Made by a program: the position numbers and the translations under genes
In this document: piece by piece, positions 14,290 to 23,473 of the stretch
How the letters are laid out: every line of letters begins with the position of its first letter
Numbering within the stretch: the first letter of the stretch is position 1
Notes under the pieces: generated by a model
Seen by the model: only the letters and a program-made list of their open reading frames with translations
The model's database searches: none
What the model was told of the DNA's origin: nothing
Assembly: GCA_034423135.1 (NCBI GenBank)
Contig: DAOUJC010000010.1
Location: 13,835-77,834 of the forward strand
DNA from: JAPPHY01 sp034423135
GTDB taxonomy: Bacteria > Chloroflexota > Dehalococcoidia > Lucifugimonadales > UBA2985
Direction of reading: 5' to 3'
Length of the DNA stretch: 64,000 nucleotides

Positions 14290-16758
14290 CTACCCCACCA
14301 CCACGTTCACCAGCCGGCCTGGCACGTACACCACCTGTCGCACCTCCGAGCCCTCCACGTACGGCCGAACCCGCGTGCTCTCCAGCGCAAGCTGACGCGC
14401 CTCCTCTTCCTCAATCGACGCGGGCGCCTGTATGCGGTCGCGGACGCGGCCGTTCACCTGCACCACAAGCGTGATCTCCTCGTCGCGGGCCAGCTCCTCG
14501 TCCCACGAGGGCAGCAGATGGTTGTGGATGCTGAACGGGCGGCCAGTCCTCTCCCACAGCTCCTCCGTCACGTGCGGCGCGATGGGCGCCAGCAGCAGCA
14601 GCAGCTTCTCCACGGCGTCGCGCCAGCTGCCGGAGTCGATGCCCCCGTCGTCCCAGGCGCGGCTCATGTGGTTCGTCATTTCCATCATGGCGGCCAGCGC
14701 CGTGTTGAACTTGAATCGCTCCAAGTCGCCAATCACCTTCTTGACCGTCTTGTGGGTGGTGCGTACCAGCGTGCGCACCGCCTCCTCGTTCGCGGGCTGC
14801 GCGTCGAGCGCCGAAGCGTCCCTCTGCGCGATGTCCCACACGCGGTTGATCCAGCGCGCCATGCCGTTGATGCCGGAGTCCGACCAGTCGCCGCCCTGGT
14901 CCCACGGCCCCAGGAACATCAGGTACGTGCGAACCACGTCCGCGCCCAGCTCCCGCACGTACGGGTCGGGCGTGATCACGTTGCCGCGCGACTTGCTCAT
15001 CTTCTGGTGGTCGGCGATGATGATACCCTGGTTGAACAACCTCAGGTAAGGCTCGTCGAAATCCACCAGCCCCAGGTCTCGCAGAGCCTTGTTGAAGAAC
15101 CGGGCGTAGAGCAGGTGCATGACTGCGTGCTCCGCACCCCCTGTGTACTGGTCGACCGGCAGCCACTTCCTGACCGCCTCCGGGTCGAAGGGCCCGAGCT
15201 CATAGTTTGGGCTGGCGTAGCGCAGGTGATACCACGACGAGTCCACGAACGTGTCCATCGTGTCCGTCTCGCGTGTGCCGGTCTCATCGCACCCTGGACA
15301 CGGCGCGGTAAGGAACTTCTCGTGGTACAGCAGCGGCGACTCGCCGGTGGGCCGGAACTGCGCGTCCTCCGGCAGCAGCACGGGCAGCTCCTCCTCAGGC
15401 ACCGGCACCACCCCGCAGCCGTCGCAGTAGACCACGGGTATGGGCGTGCCCCAGTATCGCTGCCTAGAGATGAGCCAGTCTCTCAGCCGGTAGGACACCG
15501 TGCGGCCGCCCCAGCCGTTGGCCTCCACGTGGTCGGCGATGCGCTCTTTGCCCACGCTCGCCGGCATCCCGTCGAACGGGCCGGAGTTCACCTGCGCGCC
15601 GTCCTCCACGTACGCGCTTGATAGCTCGGAGCCGTCCCACTCCGGCGGCGCGATAACCACGCGCACCTCAAGGCCGTACTTGCGTGCAAACTCGAAGTCT
15701 CGCTCGTCGTGCGCCGGAACGCCCATCACGATGCCCGTGCCGTACGTGAGCAGCACGTAGTCCGCAACGAAGATGGGCACGCGATCGCCGTTGAGCCGGT
15801 TCACGGCGTAAGCGCCGGTGAACACGCCCGACTTCTCGCGCTCGGTTGACAGTCGCTCCACCTCCGACTGCCGCCGAGCCTGCTCCACGTAGGCATCCAC
15901 CTCGGCGCGGCGGTCGTCGGTGGACAGGCTGGCTACCAGCGGGTGCTCCGGCGCAATGACCACGAACGTCACGCCGTAGATGGTATCGATTCGAGTAGTG
16001 AACGTGCGAATCTCGGTCTCCTCCAGCCCGTACTCCGAGATGTCGAACGCGATCTCCACGCCCACGCTGCGCCCGATCCAGTTGGTCTGCATGGTCTTGA
16101 TGCGCTCCGGCCAATCGACCAAGCCTGAGAAGTCCAGCAGCTCCTCCGCGTACTTGGTGATGCTGAAGAACCACTGCTCCATGTCGCGGCGGCTGACGGC
16201 GGCATCGCACCGCTCGCACTTGCCGTCCACCACCTGCTCGTTGGCCAGCACGGTCTGGCAGGGCGGGCACCAGTTTGCGGGCGCCTTGGCGCGGTAGGCC
16301 AGCCCCGCCTTCAGGAACTGCAGGAATATCCACTGGTTCCACCGGTAGTACTCCGGCAGGGCGCAAATGATCTCCCGGTCCCAGTCGTAGATGGTGCCAA
16401 TCGACCGCAACTGCCGGCGCATGTTCTCGACGTTGTTCATGGTCCAGGTGTGCGGATGAATCCCATGCTTGATGGCGGCGTTCTCCGCCGGCAGGCCGAA
16501 CGAGTCGAAGCCCATGGGGTGTATGACGTTGTAGCCCTGCATCCGGCGGAAACGCGCGTGGGCGTCGGAGGGCGCCATGGCGTACCAGTGGCCTATGTGG
16601 AGGTCACCGGAGGTGTACGGGTACATCGTGAGCTCGTACCACTTGGGGCGTGGATCATCGTCGCGGACTGAGTGGAGGCCGTCCTGCTGCCATCGGGCCT
16701 GCCACTTGGCGTCCAGCTCTTGAGGATCGTATCGACGCTCTGTCGTGCGCATTGACAT
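14290..16758 (-). CDS. leuS: Leucyl-tRNA synthetase
   Basis: Class I aminoacyl-tRNA synthetase that charges tRNA-Leu, 822 residues from ATG 16758. The HIGH-type motif is LHIGHWYAM, followed by a CP1 editing domain with the conserved TTRIDTIYG, and then the KMSKS motif in HQKMSKSRGNVITP. Four zinc-type cysteines are present (CPPC and CERC). The C-terminal anticodon-binding and Leu-specific domains are complete. A longer frame begins at 16788, but that codon overlaps the -10 box, so 16758 (or 16752) is the real start. Confidence 0.96.
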   Translation of the reverse strand: MSMRTTERRYDPQELDAKWQARWQQDGLHSVRDDDPRPKWYELTMYPYTSGDLHIGHWYAMAPSDAHARFRRMQGYNVIHPMGFDSFGLPAENAAIKHGIHPHTWTMNNVENMRRQLRSIGTIYDWDREIICALPEYYRWNQWIFLQFLKAGLAYRAKAPANWCPPCQTVLANEQVVDGKCERCDAAVSRRDMEQWFFSITKYAEELLDFSGLVDWPERIKTMQTNWIGRSVGVEIAFDISEYGLEETEIRTFTTRIDTIYGVTFVVIAPEHPLVASLSTDDRRAEVDAYVEQARRQSEVERLSTEREKSGVFTGAYAVNRLNGDRVPIFVADYVLLTYGTGIVMGVPAHDERDFEFARKYGLEVRVVIAPPEWDGSELSSAYVEDGAQVNSGPFDGMPASVGKERIADHVEANGWGGRTVSYRLRDWLISRQRYWGTPIPVVYCDGCGVVPVPEEELPVLLPEDAQFRPTGESPLLYHEKFLTAPCPGCDETGTRETDTMDTFVDSSWYHLRYASPNYELGPFDPEAVRKWLPVDQYTGGAEHAVMHLLYARFFNKALRDLGLVDFDEPYLRLFNQGIIIADHQKMSKSRGNVITPDPYVRELGADVVRTYLMFLGPWDQGGDWSDSGINGMARWINRVWDIAQRDASALDAQPANEEAVRTLVRTTHKTVKKVIGDLERFKFNTALAAMMEMTNHMSRAWDDGGIDSGSWRDAVEKLLLLLAPIAPHVTEELWERTGRPFSIHNHLLPSWDEELARDEEITLVVQVNGRVRDRIQAPASIEEEEARQLALESTRVRPYVEGSEVRQVVYVPGRLVNVVVG

Positions 16759-16786
16759 ATTCGAAACTCCGCGGAAAGCTTGGGCC

Positions 16787-16815
16787 ATTATAGAATCTCA
16801 ACAGGCGCGCCGCAA
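16787..16815 (-). promoter_or_regulatory. Probable leuS promoter
   Basis: On the minus strand TTGCGG (16810-16815) and a perfect TATAAT (16787-16792) are 17 bp apart. The expected transcript start is near 16780, giving a leader of about 22 nt to the ATG at 16758. Confidence 0.65.
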
Positions 16816-16899
16816 CGAGGATGCGCCCGCGGAGTTGACATCAGGCGTCCAACAGGCGTAGTTTAATGGACGCGCACACCACCATTTGGGAGCAACGGC

Positions 16900-17319
16900 A
16901 TGGTCTTATTGAAGCGTTTGGCGGCCCTGTATCTCATACTTCTAGGCATTGCTGTCGCCAGCCATTTCCTTGCGACGCAGCTATACGACCCCACGCTGGA
17001 GGGCTCAGCCCTGGACGTCTGGCGAGTGCTGGATCCCCTCATGGTCGTTGGGGTGTTCATCGCTCTTGTGTGGGCGCTGCTCCGCAAGCTGGAGAACGGA
17101 GACGGCACCTACAACCTGGGCGTCAGCCGCGACTACCTGGAGGCCAACTTCGCCTTCTACGTCTCGGCGGTGCTCCTCCTGCTGCTCATGTGGAACTGGC
17201 TGGGCTTCCAGTTTGTGGAGCCGCCGAACGACCTGGGATGGCTGTGGCTCATCCTTGACTCGGTTGTGCCGCTCCTGCTCATATCCACCGGCATACGCCT
17301 CATGCGCAGCGAAGACTAG
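16900..17319 (+). CDS. Small integral membrane protein
   Basis: 139-residue protein with about four predicted membrane helices: residues 4-24, 44-63, 84-103 and 113-132. The only polar stretch is the loop LRKLENGDGTYNLGVSRDY. No motif links it to a known transporter. A TTGACA at 16835-16840 with a weak -10 follows in the gap before it. It is divergent from leuS and 246 bp upstream of glnA. The role is unknown. Confidence 0.65.
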   Translation: MVLLKRLAALYLILLGIAVASHFLATQLYDPTLEGSALDVWRVLDPLMVVGVFIALVWALLRKLENGDGTYNLGVSRDYLEANFAFYVSAVLLLLLMWNWLGFQFVEPPNDLGWLWLILDSVVPLLLISTGIRLMRSED

Positions 17320-17450
17320 GCGCAGGGCGCCGGCGCCGAGGAGCGCGAGCCCAATCGCCTCAGTGCTTTGCGGATAACGTCCCCATTGGGCGGTGGTTTC
17401 CAGGATTCCGCCACGCGCGCAGGGCCAGGCAACGCAGGCAGGCGCACTCC

Positions 17451-17479
17451 TTTACAATGGTATTGGCGAAAAGTACAAT
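17451..17479 (+). promoter_or_regulatory. glnA upstream promoter (P1)
   Basis: TTTACA at 17451-17456 and TACAAT at 17474-17479 with 17-bp spacing, a good sigma70-type pair located 42-47 bp upstream of a second promoter. Confidence 0.6.
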
Positions 17480-17497
17480 TGAACGCAAGGCAAAACA

Positions 17498-17526
17498 TTG
17501 ACACAAACTTCACAATCACCTATATT
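17498..17526 (+). promoter_or_regulatory. glnA main promoter (P2)
   Basis: Consensus TTGACA (17498-17503) and TATATT (17521-17526) with ideal 17-bp spacing. Transcription would begin near 17533, so translation from ATG 17539 would be nearly leaderless, and ATG 17566 is preferred. Confidence 0.75.
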
Positions 17527-17565
17527 CTTCACTTTGTGATGACCTCTGTAACAAGAAGTGAGCGC

Positions 17566-18903
17566 ATGACTACTGAGAGGGAAGAGGCTCGGGAGTACGT
17601 CCTTGGCATGGTGCGCGAGCACGACGTCAAGTTCATTCGCCTGTGGTTCACGGACATCCTGGGCGCACTCAAGGGGTTTGCCATCACAGCCCAGGAGCTG
17701 GAGGAGGCGCTGGAGCAGGGCGTCGGCTTCGACGGGTCTTCCATCGAGGGGTTCGCGCGCATAGACGAGAGCGACATGGTCGCCATGCCGGACCCAACCA
17801 CGTTTCGCATACTGCCCTGGCGGCCGCGGCAGAACGCCGTGGCGCGCATGTTCTGCGACATCCTCACGCCGCAGTGGCAGCCATTCGAGGGCGACCCGCG
17901 CAACGTGCTCAAGCGCACACTGGAGCGCGCAGCCTCCAAAGGCTACACCTACTACGTGGGGCCGGAGCTTGAGTACTTCTACTTCCGCAACTCCGAGGGC
18001 ACGGACGTGCTCGACGAGGGCGGCTACTTCGATCAGACGCCACTGGACCTGGCAACCGAGCTGCGCCGCGAGACGGTGCTGACGCTGGAGGAGATGGGCA
18101 TCGCCGTGGAGTTCAGCCACCATGAGGCTGCCACCAGCCAGCACGAGATCGACCTGCGCTACTCGGACGCACTCACCATGGCCGACAACGTGATGACGCA
18201 GCGCCTGGTCATCAAGGAGGTGGCCATGCGCAACGGCCTGTACGCCACCTTCATGCCCAAGCCCATCGCCAACGTGAACGGGAGCGGGATGCACGTGCAT
18301 CAGTCGCTGTTCAAGGGCGCCACCAACGCGTTTTATGACGCCGAAAGCGTCTCCCACCTCTCGCCTCTTGCCCTATCCTTCGTCGCAGGGCTGATGCACC
18401 ACGCGCCCGCGATTACGGCCGTGACCAACCAGTGGGTCAACTCCTACAAGAGGCTCATCGTCGGCTACGAGGCGCCGGTCTACATCTCGTGGGCCAGCGT
18501 GAACCGGTCCGACCTGATCCGCGTGCCCGCCTACAAGGAGGGGCGTGAGGACTCTGTGCGCATCGAGTATCGAGCGCCTGACCCGGCCTGCAACCCCTAC
18601 CTTGCCTTTGCGGTCATGCTAGCCGCGGGCCTGGACGGCGCAGAGCGCGGCCTGCCCGTGCCGGACCCCGTGCAGGAGAACGTCTTCAACATGACGAACG
18701 AGGAGCGCACGCGCAGGGGCATCGAGACCCTGCCGGGCAGCCTCAGAGAGGCAATCCTGCTCACCGAGAACAGCGACCTGGTGCGCGAGACGCTGGGCGA
18801 CCACGTCTTCAACAGCTTCATCCAGAACAAGAAGATCGAGTGGAGCCAGTACCAGGCGCAGGTCACCAACTACGAGCTGAAGAGATATTTGCCTATCCTT
18901 TAG
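17566..18903 (+). CDS. glnA: Glutamine synthetase type I (alpha-like)
   Basis: Makes glutamine from glutamate, ammonium and ATP; 445 residues, a cytoplasmic dodecamer in this family. Visible landmarks are GFDGSSIEGF, the metal and ATP region YYVGPELEYFYF, NVNGSGMHVHQS and RIEYRAPDPACNPYLAF. The adenylylation motif NLYDLP of the enteric type is absent, so control is more likely by feedback and transcription. The start at 17566 fits the promoter and the family N-terminus. It is followed 16 bp later by gltB, so the three genes form an ammonium assimilation operon. Confidence 0.96.
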   Translation: MTTEREEAREYVLGMVREHDVKFIRLWFTDILGALKGFAITAQELEEALEQGVGFDGSSIEGFARIDESDMVAMPDPTTFRILPWRPRQNAVARMFCDILTPQWQPFEGDPRNVLKRTLERAASKGYTYYVGPELEYFYFRNSEGTDVLDEGGYFDQTPLDLATELRRETVLTLEEMGIAVEFSHHEAATSQHEIDLRYSDALTMADNVMTQRLVIKEVAMRNGLYATFMPKPIANVNGSGMHVHQSLFKGATNAFYDAESVSHLSPLALSFVAGLMHHAPAITAVTNQWVNSYKRLIVGYEAPVYISWASVNRSDLIRVPAYKEGREDSVRIEYRAPDPACNPYLAFAVMLAAGLDGAERGLPVPDPVQENVFNMTNEERTRRGIETLPGSLREAILLTENSDLVRETLGDHVFNSFIQNKKIEWSQYQAQVTNYELKRYLPIL

Positions 18904-18919
18904 GCGAGGAGTTTGCCCC

Positions 18920-21900
18920 TTGCAGACCATGCCCCGATTGCCACAGCATATCCACGGCCTGTATGACCCCAGGTTCGAGCGCGACGCCTGCGGCGTCGGC
19001 CTCGTGGCCAACATAAGCGGCCACAAGTCCCACGACATCCTGGAGAAGGGACTCGAGATCCTGGTTAACCTAGCCCATCGCGGGGCATGCGGCTGCGATC
19101 CGCTCACCGGCGACGGCGCGGGCATCCTGATCCAGATTCCGCACGACTTCTTCCGCGACAGGTGCGCGGAACAGGGTATCGAGCTGCCCGAACCGGGTGA
19201 GTACGGCGTCGGCATGGTCTTCCTGCCGCCGGACGACGCTCGCCGCAGAGCTAGCGAGCAGATGGTACAACAGGCAATCGAGGCGGAAGGCCAGCGCTTC
19301 CTGGGCTGGCGAGATGTGCCAGTGGATGGCTCCGCCATCGGCGAGATCGCGCGGGACTCCCAGCCGCTCATCCGGCAGGTGTTCGTGGGCCGAGGCCTTG
19401 GCGTGGCCGATGAGTCGCACTTCGAGCGCAAGCTGTACGTCATCCGCAAGGTGGTCGAGCGAGCTGTGGAGAGCACGGACGACGAGACGCGCCGCCACTT
19501 CTACATCCCCAGCCTCTCCTGCAATAGAATCGTATACAAGGGCCTCCTGATGGGCACCCAACTCATGGGCTTCTATCCGGACCTCAGCGACCCGGCAATG
19601 TCGAGCGCATTCGCAATGGTACACGCCCGCTTCAGCACCAACACACTTGGCTCGTGGAGGCTGGCACACCCCTACCGCCTCATCTGCCACAACGGGGAGA
19701 TAAACACGCTCCGGGGCAACATCAACTGGATGACCGCCCGTCAATCCATGTTCTCCTCGCCCATGTTCGGCGACGACATGGAGAAGCTGTTCCCCGTCAT
19801 CACGCCGGGCGCCAGCGACACCGCCTGTTTCGACAACACGCTAGAGCTTCTGCTGGCCACCGGACGCTCGCTCCCTCACGCCCTGATGATGATGATCCCG
19901 GAGGCAACAGGCGAACGCGTGGACATGCCCCAGGAGAAGCGCGACTTCTACGAGTATCACTCCAGCCTGATGGAGGCGTGGGACGGCCCGGCGCTCATCG
20001 CTGCCACGGACGGCAAGCGCATCGGCATCGTGCTGGACCGCAACGGGCTGAGGCCCTTCCGCTACCTGGTGACCAAGTCGGACATGCTGGTCATGGCCTC
20101 AGAGGTGGGCGTGCTGGACGTGCCTGCCGATGAGGTGCGATTCAAGGACAGGATACGCCCCGGTCGCATGTTCCTGCTGGACACGGAGGAAGCCCGTATA
20201 ATCGACGATGAGGAACTAAAGAAGACGCTGTCGCGGCGTCAGCCCTACGACCAGTGGCTCGCCGAGAACCGCGTTGACATGGCTGAGCTTCCCGAACCGG
20301 CTACAGTGCCTGGCTTGAATCAGGACTCGCTCCCCAGCCTGAAGCGCGCCTTCGGCTACACGCTCGAGGACCTGCAAATGCTGATGGAGCCGATGGCCGT
20401 GACCGGCGCCGAGCCTGTTGGCTCGATGGGCAACGACGCGCCTCTCGCGGTACTTTCCGACAGGCCACAGATGCTGTTCAACTACTTCAAGCAGCTCTTC
20501 GCCCAGGTATCAAATCCGCCGCTGGACGCCATACGGGAGGAGCTGGTGACCTCGCTGGAGGCGTTCATCGGCTCCGAGCAGAACCTGTTCGAAGAGACCC
20601 CGGAGCACTGCCACCAGCTGAGGCTTAAGGAGCCCATCCTCTCAGTTGCCGAGCTGGAGAAGATACGGAACATATCCGCCGGCGGAATCCGCGCGACCAC
20701 CTGCGCCATGCTCTTCGATACCGGCGAGGGCCCCGGCGCCCTGGAGCGCGCAGTCGAGCGGCTGTGCCGGGAGGCGACTGAGGCGGTGGAGTCAGGCAAC
20801 TCCATAATCATACTTTCGGACCGCGGTGTGGACAGCCGCTACGCACCCATCCCCAGCCTGCTGGCAACCTCAGCCGTGCACCACCACCTGATTCGCGAGG
20901 GCGTCCGCACCAGGGTCGGCCTTGTGGTAGAGTCCGCAGAGCCGCGGGAGGTCATGCACTTCTCGCTGCTCATCGGCTACGGCGCAGGCGCCGTGTGTCC
21001 GTACCTTGGATATGAGCTGCTCCATGAGCTTGCACAGCACGAGGTCTCGCCTCTGACCGTGGACGCCTACACCGCCGAGAAGAACTTCGTCAAGGCTATC
21101 AACAAGGGCGTGCTCAAGGTCATGTCCAAGATGGGCATCTCAACCGTCCAGAGCTACCGCGGCGCCCAGATCTTCGAGGCCGTCGGGCTGAACCAGGACA
21201 CTATCGACCGGTACTTCACCTGGACGTCCTCGCGCATAGGCGGCATCGGACTGGACACCATCGAGGAGGAGACGCGCAGGCGTCACACTTACGGCTACGC
21301 CGACGGCAACCTGTCCGGCGAGCTGGAGATCGACCAGGGCGGGGCCTACTACTGGCGCCGTAACGGCGAGTACCACATGTACAACCCCGAGTCCATCGCC
21401 CTTCTGCAGCACTCCACCGGCAGCAACGACTACCCGACCTACAAGCGGTTCGCCACGCTCATCGACGAGCGGGAGCGGCAGCTGTCCACCCTGCGCGGCC
21501 TGCTGGACTTCAAGATGCTTGACCAGCCCATCCCTATCGATGAGGTGGAGCCGGCGTCCGAGATCGTCAAGCGGTTTGCCACGGGCGCAATCTCGCTGGG
21601 AGCCATCAGCCGCGAGGCCCACGAAACCCTGGCCATAGCCACCAATCGCATCGGCGCGAAGAGCAACACGGGCGAGGGCGGCGAGGACTACCGCCGCTTC
21701 ACGCCGGACGCCAATGGCGACTCCAGGGCCAGCGCCATCAAGCAGGTGGCCTCCGGCCGCTTCGGCGTGACAACCAATTACTTGGTCAACGCCACCGACC
21801 TCCAGATCAAGATGGCGCAGGGCTCGAAGCCCGGCGAGGGCGGACAGCTACCCGGCTACAAGGTCGACGAGTACATCGGCTGGATACGCCACACGACGCC

Positions 21901-23473
21901 CGGCGTCGAGCTGATCTCGCCACCGCCCCACCACGACATCTACTCGATCGAGGACCTGGCGCAGCTCATCCACGACCTCAAGAACGTCAACCCGGAGGCC
22001 AGAATCCACGTGAAGCTGGTTGCCGAGGTGGGCGTGGGCATCATCGCTGCCGGCGTATCGAAGGGCCACGGCGACGTGGTGCTCATCAGCGGCGACAGCG
22101 GCGGCACCGGCGCTTCGCCGGAGTCGTCCATCAAGCACGCGGGCCTGCCGTGGGAGCTTGGCCTGGCCGAGACTCACCAGGTCCTGCTGATGAACGACCT
22201 CCGCGGGCGGATCATCGTGCAGACGGATGGCCAGCTCAAGACTGGGCGTGACGTGGCCGTCGCATGCCTGCTGGGCGCGGAGGAGTTCGGCTTTGCCACC
22301 GCGCCGCTCATCACGCTGGGCTGCATCATGCTTCGCAAGTGCCACCTGAACACCTGCTCCGTGGGCGTGGCCACGCAGAACCCGGAGCTTCGCAAGAGGT
22401 TCGCCGGACAGCCTGAAGCCGTCATCAACTACTTCTTCTTCGTGGCCGAGCACCTGCGCGAGATCATGGCGCAGTTGGGTTTCCGCACCGTCAACGAGAT
22501 GGTCGGCCGCATGGACAGGCTGGAGCCCGCACGAGCGATCGAGCACTGGAAGGCGCGAGGCCTGGACATCGAGCCGATGCTGCAGCTGCCGGACGTGCCG
22601 GACAGCGTGGCCACCTATTGCAGCCAACCGCAGGACCACGGCCTGGAGCTTGCGCTCGACCACACGCTAATCGAGATGTCGAAGCCCGCGCTGGACAACG
22701 GCGAGCCGGTGGACATCAAGCTGCCCATCCGCAACTCCAACCGCGTGGTAGCAACCATGCTCAGCGGCGAAGTCGCCAAGCGCTATGGCGAGGACGGCCT
22801 GCCGGACGACACCATTCGCATCAGCTTCAAGGGCTCCGCAGGCCAGAGCTTCGGGGCCTTCCTGGCCAAGGGCATCTCCCTCACCCTGGAGGGCGACGCC
22901 AACGACTACTTCTCCAAGGGAATCTCCGGCGGCCGAGTCGCCGTGTACCCGCCGGAGGCGTCCACCTTTGTGCCGGAGGAGAACATCATCGTCGGCAACG
23001 TGGTGCTCTACGGCGCCACCGGAGGCCGCGTGTTCATTCGCGGCATGGCGGGCGAGCGTTTCGCTGTGCGAAACAGCGGCGCGCAGGCCGTCGTGGAAGG
23101 CGTGGGTGATCACGGCTGTGAGTACATGACCGGCGGCCGCGTCGTGGTGCTCGGGCCGACCGGGCGAAACTTCGCCGCGGGCATGAGTGGCGGCATCGCC
23201 TACGTGCTGGACGAGGACGGAGGCTTCCCGGCGCGCTGCAACCTGGACATGGTGGCGCTGGAGCCGGTCGTCAGCGACGAGGACCGCGAGCTGCTACGCG
23301 GCCTGATCGAAGAGCACCTGGCTCTCACCGGCAGCGCCAACGCTCGCCGCGTGCTGGACGCCTGGGACGCGCTGCTGCCCAGGTTCGTCAAGGTCTTCCC
23401 CAACGACTACAGGCGGGTGCTGGAGGAGCGCAGGGCGCTTGGCCTGCCCGCCGAAGTGGTGCCCCTTGGGTAA
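18920..23473 (+). CDS. gltB: Glutamate synthase large subunit
   Basis: NADPH-type GOGAT large chain, 1517 residues. It transfers the amide of glutamine to 2-oxoglutarate, giving two glutamates. The N-terminal class II amidotransferase domain has its nucleophile Cys24 in ERDACGVGLVANISG, implying removal of a 23-residue propeptide. The FMN domain (about 800-1200) contains KPGEGGQLPG and the iron-sulfur cysteines in CIMLRKCHLNTC. The beta-helix GXGXG domain is at the end. TTG at 18920 has the right distance from AGGAG; ATG at 18929 is an alternative. Confidence 0.97.
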   Translation: MQTMPRLPQHIHGLYDPRFERDACGVGLVANISGHKSHDILEKGLEILVNLAHRGACGCDPLTGDGAGILIQIPHDFFRDRCAEQGIELPEPGEYGVGMVFLPPDDARRRASEQMVQQAIEAEGQRFLGWRDVPVDGSAIGEIARDSQPLIRQVFVGRGLGVADESHFERKLYVIRKVVERAVESTDDETRRHFYIPSLSCNRIVYKGLLMGTQLMGFYPDLSDPAMSSAFAMVHARFSTNTLGSWRLAHPYRLICHNGEINTLRGNINWMTARQSMFSSPMFGDDMEKLFPVITPGASDTACFDNTLELLLATGRSLPHALMMMIPEATGERVDMPQEKRDFYEYHSSLMEAWDGPALIAATDGKRIGIVLDRNGLRPFRYLVTKSDMLVMASEVGVLDVPADEVRFKDRIRPGRMFLLDTEEARIIDDEELKKTLSRRQPYDQWLAENRVDMAELPEPATVPGLNQDSLPSLKRAFGYTLEDLQMLMEPMAVTGAEPVGSMGNDAPLAVLSDRPQMLFNYFKQLFAQVSNPPLDAIREELVTSLEAFIGSEQNLFEETPEHCHQLRLKEPILSVAELEKIRNISAGGIRATTCAMLFDTGEGPGALERAVERLCREATEAVESGNSIIILSDRGVDSRYAPIPSLLATSAVHHHLIREGVRTRVGLVVESAEPREVMHFSLLIGYGAGAVCPYLGYELLHELAQHEVSPLTVDAYTAEKNFVKAINKGVLKVMSKMGISTVQSYRGAQIFEAVGLNQDTIDRYFTWTSSRIGGIGLDTIEEETRRRHTYGYADGNLSGELEIDQGGAYYWRRNGEYHMYNPESIALLQHSTGSNDYPTYKRFATLIDERERQLSTLRGLLDFKMLDQPIPIDEVEPASEIVKRFATGAISLGAISREAHETLAIATNRIGAKSNTGEGGEDYRRFTPDANGDSRASAIKQVASGRFGVTTNYLVNATDLQIKMAQGSKPGEGGQLPGYKVDEYIGWIRHTTPGVELISPPPHHDIYSIEDLAQLIHDLKNVNPEARIHVKLVAEVGVGIIAAGVSKGHGDVVLISGDSGGTGASPESSIKHAGLPWELGLAETHQVLLMNDLRGRIIVQTDGQLKTGRDVAVACLLGAEEFGFATAPLITLGCIMLRKCHLNTCSVGVATQNPELRKRFAGQPEAVINYFFFVAEHLREIMAQLGFRTVNEMVGRMDRLEPARAIEHWKARGLDIEPMLQLPDVPDSVATYCSQPQDHGLELALDHTLIEMSKPALDNGEPVDIKLPIRNSNRVVATMLSGEVAKRYGEDGLPDDTIRISFKGSAGQSFGAFLAKGISLTLEGDANDYFSKGISGGRVAVYPPEASTFVPEENIIVGNVVLYGATGGRVFIRGMAGERFAVRNSGAQAVVEGVGDHGCEYMTGGRVVVLGPTGRNFAAGMSGGIAYVLDEDGGFPARCNLDMVALEPVVSDEDRELLRGLIEEHLALTGSANARRVLDAWDALLPRFVKVFPNDYRRVLEERRALGLPAEVVPLG

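Noticed and set aside
14029..15621. Plus-strand open frame of 530 codons antisense to leuS
   Set aside because: It is rich in Arg, His, Val and Leu in shadow-frame pattern, starts in repeats, and overlaps the clearly coding leuS.
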